Part shown: in pieces, positions 60,262 through 64,000 of the stretch
Layout: every line of letters starts with the position of its first letter
Position numbering within the stretch: the first letter of the stretch is position 1
NCBI GenBank assembly: GCA_964558395.1
Contig: CAZLDS010000001.1
Coordinates: forward strand, 30,087-94,086
Reading direction: 5' to 3'
Length of the DNA: 64,000 nt
DNA from: CSP1-5 sp964558395
GTDB taxonomy: Bacteria > Methylomirabilota > Methylomirabilia > Methylomirabilales > CSP1-5
Position numbers and translations under genes: made by a program
Notes under the pieces: generated by a model
What the model was told of the DNA's origin: nothing
The model's database searches: none
The model's input: only the letters and a program-made list of their open reading frames with translations

Positions 60262-60618
60262 CTAATCTGTCGGCAGGCCGGGGATCTCCAGTACTGGCCG
60301 GATTTCGACGGTGCCCTTGCGGATCGCTGGAATTTGCGCGGCAACGGCAATCGCCTCGTCGAGGTCCCGGGCGTCGATCATGAAGTAGCCGCCGAGCTGC
60401 TCGTGTGTCTCAGCAAACGGGCCGCTAGTCACCAGTCGCTTGCCGTCGCGGACCTGCACGCTGGTCGCGGTCGCCACCGGGTGCAGCGGATTGGCGCCCA
60501 GGAACTGCCCCTTCGTGGCCAGCTCGTGGCAGAGCTGGGTCGATTCCACATAACACTGCTCCCGTTCGGTCTGGTCCATTGCCTGCTCATCCATGTAGAT
60601 CAGCAACATATATTTCAT
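60262..60618 (-). CDS. YciI/DGPF family protein, copy 2
   Basis: A 118-residue YciI-related (DGPF) domain: MKYMLLIYMDEQAMDQTERE, then RLVTSGPFAETHEQLGGYFM, where DGPFAE reads SGPFAE, and DLDEAIAVAAQIPAIRKGTV. An SD GGAGG precedes the ATG. In sequenced bacteria DGPF proteins are the hallmark partners of ECF42 sigma factors. The exact role, whether anti-sigma or enzyme, is not settled. Confidence 0.9.
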   Translation of the reverse strand: MKYMLLIYMDEQAMDQTEREQCYVESTQLCHELATKGQFLGANPLHPVATATSVQVRDGKRLVTSGPFAETHEQLGGYFMIDARDLDEAIAVAAQIPAIRKGTVEIRPVLEIPGLPTD

Positions 60619-60637
60619 GTGTATACCTCCATGAACA

Positions 60638-60832
60638 CTACTTCTTTTTTGTCCCGACTCCTATCTCGCGAAAGCGCTCAATCGCCTTGCTGGGGCCAGA
60701 GTCGTCCAGCTCGAACAACTGGTGTACCTCGATCTCGGCCTTCTTGCCATCAACGGCCGGGTTGGGAAAGCGCTTTGTCCATTCGATCGCCTCTTCCCTG
60801 GACTTCGCCTGGATCAAATTGAACGCCGCCGC
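60638..60832 (-). pseudogene. C-terminal half of a further YciI/DGPF gene
   Basis: A frame without start, overlapping the end of the upstream YciI gene, reads FNLIQAKSREEAIEWTKRFP, then NPAVDGKKAEIEVHQLFELD and ends at TAG 60638. This is the typical C-terminal half of a longer YciI protein (KSREEAIEWxKRxPNP). Its N-terminal half is absent. It looks like the remnant of a deletion that fused two adjacent YciI genes out of frame. Confidence 0.72.
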
Positions 60833-61203
60833 TCGACGCTTTCGCGGATCATCTGGGCCAAGTCGGCGACCAGCCGGATCTCGAAGGCTCCTCCCCGTAC
60901 ACCCGGGTGCTTCGACATCAACTGGATGGCGTGATTCAGGTCCTTCGCCTCAAGGATCAAGATGCCGCCCAAGTGTTCCCTGGTTTCCGCACAGGGACCG
61001 TCGGTCACGGACACCTTTCCGTTCCGGAACCGCAGGGTAGTAGCGTTCCGAGGGCTTTGGATTGCTTCCCCACTGGCAAAGTGACCGTTCTCACGAAGTA
61101 TGTCATCGTAGGCAAAGCACTCGTCAATGAAGGCGTTCCGCTCGCTTTCAGACATCGTTTCCCACTTTTTCATATCCATGTATCCAAAGCATATATATTT
61201 CAT
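60814..61203 (-). CDS. YciI/DGPF family protein, copy 1
   Basis: A 129-residue DGPF domain: MKYICFGYMDMKKWETMSES, then NGKVSVTDGPCAETREHLGG, where DGPF reads DGPC, and DLNHAIQLMSKHPGVRGGAF. The C-terminus (MIRESVERRRSI) runs into the remnant of a third copy. It is the first gene behind the sigma gene, with 93 bases between. Conserved His and Asp lie in the domain; a substrate is not known. Confidence 0.88.
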   Translation of the reverse strand: MKYICFGYMDMKKWETMSESERNAFIDECFAYDDILRENGHFASGEAIQSPRNATTLRFRNGKVSVTDGPCAETREHLGGILILEAKDLNHAIQLMSKHPGVRGGAFEIRLVADLAQMIRESVERRRSI

Positions 61204-61296
61204 GGCTACCCTTCGATTGAATACCGAGTTGACTCCGAAATTGCCTGTTTACACCCTGTAGTCGATCGGCGGGGCGCCAAATCGACAATGATCCGA

Positions 61297-62547
61297 TCAA
61301 CTTTGGAGCTCGGCCAGCCGCCGCTCGAGGAACCGTCGTTCCGGCTCCTGCCGCGTGAGCCTCAGGGCTCGTTTGTACGAAGCCCGGGCTTCCGCTGCCC
61401 TTCCTAGCCGCCGGCACAGATCCGCCCGCGCCGCGTGCGCCAGGTGGTAATCCACCAGGTCGTCACGCGCCAGGATGGCGTCGATGAGGGCCAGCCCCGC
61501 CGCGGGGCCGTCGCGCATCGCGATCGCCACGGCACGGTTGAGCTCCACCACGGGCGACGGTTCCACCCGCGCCAGCACGTCATACAGCCCCACGATCTGC
61601 GACCAGTCCGTACCGGCGGCGTCGGGCGCTTCGGCATGCACGGCCACGATCGCCGCCTGCAGGGTGTAGGGGCCGAACCTGCGTGACGATAGCGCGCGTT
61701 GCACCAGCGCCAACCCCTCGGCAATTTGAGCCTGGTTCCACAGCGAGCGGTCCTGGTCGTCCAGCAGGACAATATCGCCAGCCGGCGAGGTGCGCGCCGC
61801 ACGGCGCGATTCGTGCAGCACCATCAGGGCCAGTAATCCGATCGCCTCGGGCTCGGGCAGCAACTCGACCAGCAGCCGTGCCAGGCGGATCGCCTCGCCT
61901 GACAGATCGTGCCGGGTCAGCGACGCACCCACCGATGCGGAGTAACCCTCGTTGAACACGAGGTAAATCACTCGCAGCACGCTGTCCAGCCGGTCCGGCA
62001 GCTCATCCTGCGATGGCACCTGGTAGGGAATGCGTGCATCGCGGATCTTCCCCTTGGCGCGCACGATGCGCTGAGCCAGCGTGGGTGGAGCGGTCAGGAA
62101 TGCACGCGCGATCTCTTCGGTCGTGAGGCCGCAGACTTCGCGCAGAGTAAGTGCCACTTGCGCGTCCGGCGCCAGCGCCGGATGGCAGCAGGTGAAGATC
62201 AGCCGCAGGCGGTCGTCCTCGAGGCCCTCGTCGTCCAACGACGCGGCCTCATCGGCGAGGGCGTCGAATTGGTCTGCGACATCCTTGAGCGGGTCAAAGA
62301 GGGCGCGCCGTCGTATGCCGTCGATGGCCTTGAAGCGGCCCACCGAAACGAGCCACGCCCGCGGATTCGCTGGCACACCATCTTTCGACCATTGTTTCAC
62401 TGCCGCCGCAAAGGCATCGTGCAACGCCTCCTCGGCGAGGTCGAAGTCGCCGAGCAGGCGGATCAAGGTGGCGAAGACGCGGCGCGACTCGGAGCGGTAG
62501 ACGGCGTCCACCGTTTCGCGCATCCTTTCGGTCGCGTCCTCGCTCAT
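61297..62547 (-). CDS. ECF42-type RNA polymerase sigma factor with C-terminal extension
   Basis: The 416-residue protein has sigma-2 (YRSESRRVFATLIRLLGDFD, AEEALHDAFAAAVKQW) and sigma-4 (VALTLREVCGLTTEEIARAF, LTAPPTLAQRIVRAKGKIRD) domains in the first 190 residues, then a large helical C-terminal domain (about 200-416; DUF6596/TPR-like, VIYLVFNEGYSASVG, RAVAIAMRDGPAAGLALIDA). This layout and the linked DGPF genes fit ECF42, whose members use the C-terminal extension instead of a separate anti-sigma factor. It should activate the downstream operon. It begins 14 bases after the small membrane gene. Confidence 0.93.
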   Translation of the reverse strand: MSEDATERMRETVDAVYRSESRRVFATLIRLLGDFDLAEEALHDAFAAAVKQWSKDGVPANPRAWLVSVGRFKAIDGIRRRALFDPLKDVADQFDALADEAASLDDEGLEDDRLRLIFTCCHPALAPDAQVALTLREVCGLTTEEIARAFLTAPPTLAQRIVRAKGKIRDARIPYQVPSQDELPDRLDSVLRVIYLVFNEGYSASVGASLTRHDLSGEAIRLARLLVELLPEPEAIGLLALMVLHESRRAARTSPAGDIVLLDDQDRSLWNQAQIAEGLALVQRALSSRRFGPYTLQAAIVAVHAEAPDAAGTDWSQIVGLYDVLARVEPSPVVELNRAVAIAMRDGPAAGLALIDAILARDDLVDYHLAHAARADLCRRLGRAAEARASYKRALRLTRQEPERRFLERRLAELQS

Positions 62548-62561
62548 CAGCTCACCCAGGA

Positions 62562-62879
62562 TCAGGCCGCGGCTGGTGTCCCCAGTTTGCCCCGACGCAG
62601 ATTGGTCAGTGCCCGCAGCAGATCGTGCCAGTAGGGTGCCCCGATGCTCACCAGGATCCCCGTCAACAAGGACCCGAAGAACTCGGAGAAAAGAAAGCCC
62701 ACTTCGTGGCCCTTCTTCGGGGTTTCGGTCCAGATCTTGCCTATACCAAAGCTCACTTCACCCTGAAAATGGCGGAGTTCTCTGGTACGTACTATGACCC
62801 CCACACCCCGAATGCAAGCATGAGTATCACCCACGATGATTGAAAGTGCTGCGTAAATATACTGAATGGGTTCGCCCAT
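62562..62879 (-). CDS. Small membrane protein, hypothetical
   Basis: ATG 62879 is supported by GGAGGAACGAGG directly upstream. The 105-residue product has one hydrophobic N-terminal segment and a second one (GSLLTGILVSIGAPYWHDLL) followed by a basic end (RALTNLRRGKLGTP). The middle is not hydrophobic and looks unlike a single domain, so a frame error inside is possible. It may form the first gene before the ECF42 sigma gene. Confidence 0.5.
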   Translation of the reverse strand: MGEPIQYIYAALSIIVGDTHACIRGVGVIVRTRELRHFQGEVSFGIGKIWTETPKKGHEVGFLFSEFFGSLLTGILVSIGAPYWHDLLRALTNLRRGKLGTPAAA

Positions 62880-62953
62880 CCTCGTTCCTCCTGCAATATC
62901 CTCAACCAAAAAACTCCCGACCCAACCCTCTGACCCCTTGGAGAAACTTACAC

Positions 62954-62982
62954 GAAAAAATAGACACTGTCCCTATTTTTTC
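62954..62982. repeat. REP-like AT-rich palindrome
   Basis: GAAAAAATAG (62954-62963) is the exact reverse complement of CTATTTTTTC (62973-62982), with the loop ACACTGTCC. I recall similar GGGACAGTGTC-type palindromes with A/T flanks near REP-associated transposase genes in other genomes. No transposase is in this window. Confidence 0.55.
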
Positions 62983-63052
62983 ACGGCGCGGGTCGTGTGC
63001 CTCCCGAGAACGAGGTTAAGTGATTGGGGTGCCGGAGGGACAGAGGGCTGTC

Positions 63053-63101
63053 GAGGGTTGAGGACTCAGGGTCGAGAGTTCAGGGTAGAGAGCTCAGCGC
63101 T
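63053..63101. repeat. Seven 7-base tandem repeats overlapping a gene end
   Basis: GAGGGTT, GAGGACT, CAGGGTC, GAGAGTT, CAGGGTA, GAGAGCT and CAGCGCT are contiguous. Position 1 is G or C, positions 2-3 are AG in every unit, and position 6-7 vary. From 63066 on, the array also encodes, on the minus strand, the last residues and stop of the membrane protein gene. Confidence 0.7.
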
Positions 63102-63521
63102 TGTTGTGGAATCAGCCTTCCTTGCCCGCTGTGCAGCTAACACGTCGAACAGATACAGGCTGAAGGGAACCCACCATACCACATCGTTCGAGAGGATCAG
63201 AACGGAAGATTTGAGAGGCCACTTCCCATCTAGAACGAGAGCGACAAAACCTATCGGGCCCAGCACCTTTCCCACGAGACCAACCGCTGCAATCAACCAG
63301 TGCGACTCGGGATCCACTGCGACCTTGAAATAGAGAATCCCGTATAGTCCGATGACCATACCCAGACATGCAAAGATCTCCGGGTATTTCGGAGGCTCAA
63401 TCCCGACAAGCTGAAAGAACCACAGTGGGGAGACTGCTGTTAGGGTACCCCAAGCCAAATTGTAGGAACCCGCTGCCACAAACGTGCCCACGTGGAGACG
63501 TCGGCGCCTGAGACACCTCAC
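63066..63521 (-). CDS. Hypothetical membrane protein, five hydrophobic segments
   Basis: GTG 63521 overlaps the stop of the upstream gene (GTGA). The 151-residue product has hydrophobic segments including AAGSYNLAWGTLTAVSPLWF, IFACLGMVIGLYGILYFKV, WLIAAVGLVGKVLGPIGFVA and DVVWWVPFSLYLFDVL, with WW and PP motifs between. Similar short membrane proteins are common hypotheticals beside the next gene's family. The last dozen residues (SAELSTLNSRP) are encoded by the 7-base repeat array, so the original C-terminus may have been replaced. Confidence 0.68.
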   Translation of the reverse strand: MRCLRRRRLHVGTFVAAGSYNLAWGTLTAVSPLWFFQLVGIEPPKYPEIFACLGMVIGLYGILYFKVAVDPESHWLIAAVGLVGKVLGPIGFVALVLDGKWPLKSSVLILSNDVVWWVPFSLYLFDVLAAQRARKADSTTSAELSTLNSRP

Positions 63522-64000
63522 CGTACCTCCCTCGCGCTGTTCCACGGCCAACCCCCATGGGGAAGTTCCAGCGCCGCATACAGATCTCGTAAGCCTGAGA
63601 CAACGACCCCTATGGCCATGATGGTGAGGACACCGCGGACCCACGCTGCTACCGGTGCAGGTTCCACAACCAGAGCGGTCGGACTATGCCACCATGCGAT
63701 CAAAGTCGGGACAAGAGCGGCCAGCATTGCACCGTAGAGAATTCCCATGACTGCCTGCGTGACGCGCTCGCCGGCATACACGTCTCCCAAATCCTTCCGC
63801 ACGGCGATCTCTACGATGAAATCCCATAACGTCAGAATGATCTCGGCCACGATCACCATGATAAGTGTCGCAGTCCACCAGCCACACCAGGCCAACCACG
63901 GCAGCGTACCAAAGAGAACTCCATAGAAAAAGTCGCGTGCGGCGTGCAGAGCCAGCTCGGGGAAGGCACGCCGACCGCGCGCGGGGAGGCGTGCCTTCCA
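63518..64000 (-). CDS. Hypothetical membrane protein, N-terminus outside window
   Basis: The frame is open to the right edge (WKARLPARGRRAFPELALHA), so the start lies beyond 64000. The 160 visible residues have at least four hydrophobic segments: FFYGVLFGTLPWLAWCGWW, TATLIMVIVAEIILTLWDFI, MGILYGAMLAALVPTLIAWW and a C-terminal one (RGVLTIMAIGVVVSGL). The loop VRKDLGDVYAGERVTQAVMG between them is conserved among similar bacterial membrane proteins as I recall. It is translationally coupled to the next gene. Confidence 0.65.
   Translation of the reverse strand, partial: WKARLPARGRRAFPELALHAARDFFYGVLFGTLPWLAWCGWWTATLIMVIVAEIILTLWDFIVEIAVRKDLGDVYAGERVTQAVMGILYGAMLAALVPTLIAWWHSPTALVVEPAPVAAWVRGVLTIMAIGVVVSGLRDLYAALELPHGGWPWNSAREVR

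Noticed and set aside
1..64000. Genetic code with TGA or TAG reassigned
   Set aside because: Both TGA and TAG end many intact genes here (TGA for the reductase and secA, TAG for the histidine kinase and the dehydrogenase), so they are stops.
1..64000. tRNA, rRNA, CRISPR or phage elements
   Set aside because: I looked for T-loop-like motifs, regularly spaced direct repeats and integrase-like frames and found none I could support.

Overview
The window is GC-rich chromosomal DNA from a Gram-negative bacterium. It carries an RND efflux pump with its periplasmic adaptor, an RlpA lipoprotein, an LpxO-like lipid A hydroxylase remnant, and several lipoproteins with clear lipoboxes. There is no rRNA, tRNA, CRISPR array, phage gene or recognisable transposase. 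The mix (SecA, ECF/anti-sigma/DUF3106, Ku-LigD, a complete liv-type ABC operon, RtcA, many DUF genes) is what one meets in uncultured soil or groundwater lineages such as Methylomirabilota (NC10), Rokubacteria or Nitrospirota. That placement is a guess from gene content; no phylogenetic marker was computed.

Layout. 1-4.7 kb: end of a DUF488 gene, a flavin disulfide reductase, a REC-PilZ regulator and a three-PAS histidine kinase. 4.7-9.5 kb (minus): secA, an M23 peptidase and rlpA, a secretion and cell-envelope block. 9.6-11.7 kb (plus): ECF sigma factor, zinc-finger anti-sigma factor, a broken small gene and a repetitive DUF3106 protein. 11.8-22.3 kb: a histone-deacetylase-like gene with an internal TGA, an FN3/PKD exported protein, rtcA, a thioesterase, a 2-hydroxyacid dehydrogenase, a Gfo/Idh/MocA oxidoreductase, a Nudix hydrolase, plsY, an epimerase, a glutamate-1-semialdehyde-aminomutase-like enzyme and a glutaredoxin. 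22.5-30.8 kb: a HAMP pseudogene, the bacterial NHEJ set (ku and ligD divergent, ku coupled to a MerR-TPR protein), DUF72 and DUF4396. 31-35.5 kb (minus): livK-livH-livM-livG-livF. 35.7-57 kb: an accessory stretch with a TSUP permease, an inactive-looking M50 protease homologue, IclR, a zinc-ribbon/HEAGH membrane protein, an isochorismatase-type hydrolase, ada, a ferritin-like protein, the RND pump, and a striking density of broken genes and small repeats. 57.2-62.5 kb (minus): an ECF42-type sigma factor upstream of YciI/DGPF proteins, two VOC proteins, DUF427, a BNR-repeat protein and a MoaD/ThiS-like protein. 62.5-64 kb: small membrane proteins, the last one cut by the window edge.

The most unusual content is not one new gene cluster. 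It is (i) at least ten genes with clean nonsense or frameshift lesions, concentrated in short accessory genes while all long genes are intact; (ii) an in-frame TGA in the deacetylase that deserves a selenocysteine check; (iii) clusters of degenerate 7-bp tandem repeats (consensus roughly SAGRGTY) at scattered intergenic sites, one forming the 3' end of a gene; (iv) a family of terminator-like hairpins with a conserved flanking tail, two copies being 26/27 identical; (v) an M50 protease homologue whose HExxH motif reads HRLGH; and (vi) a DGPF/ECF42 regulon-like operon containing the out-of-frame tail of a further YciI gene.
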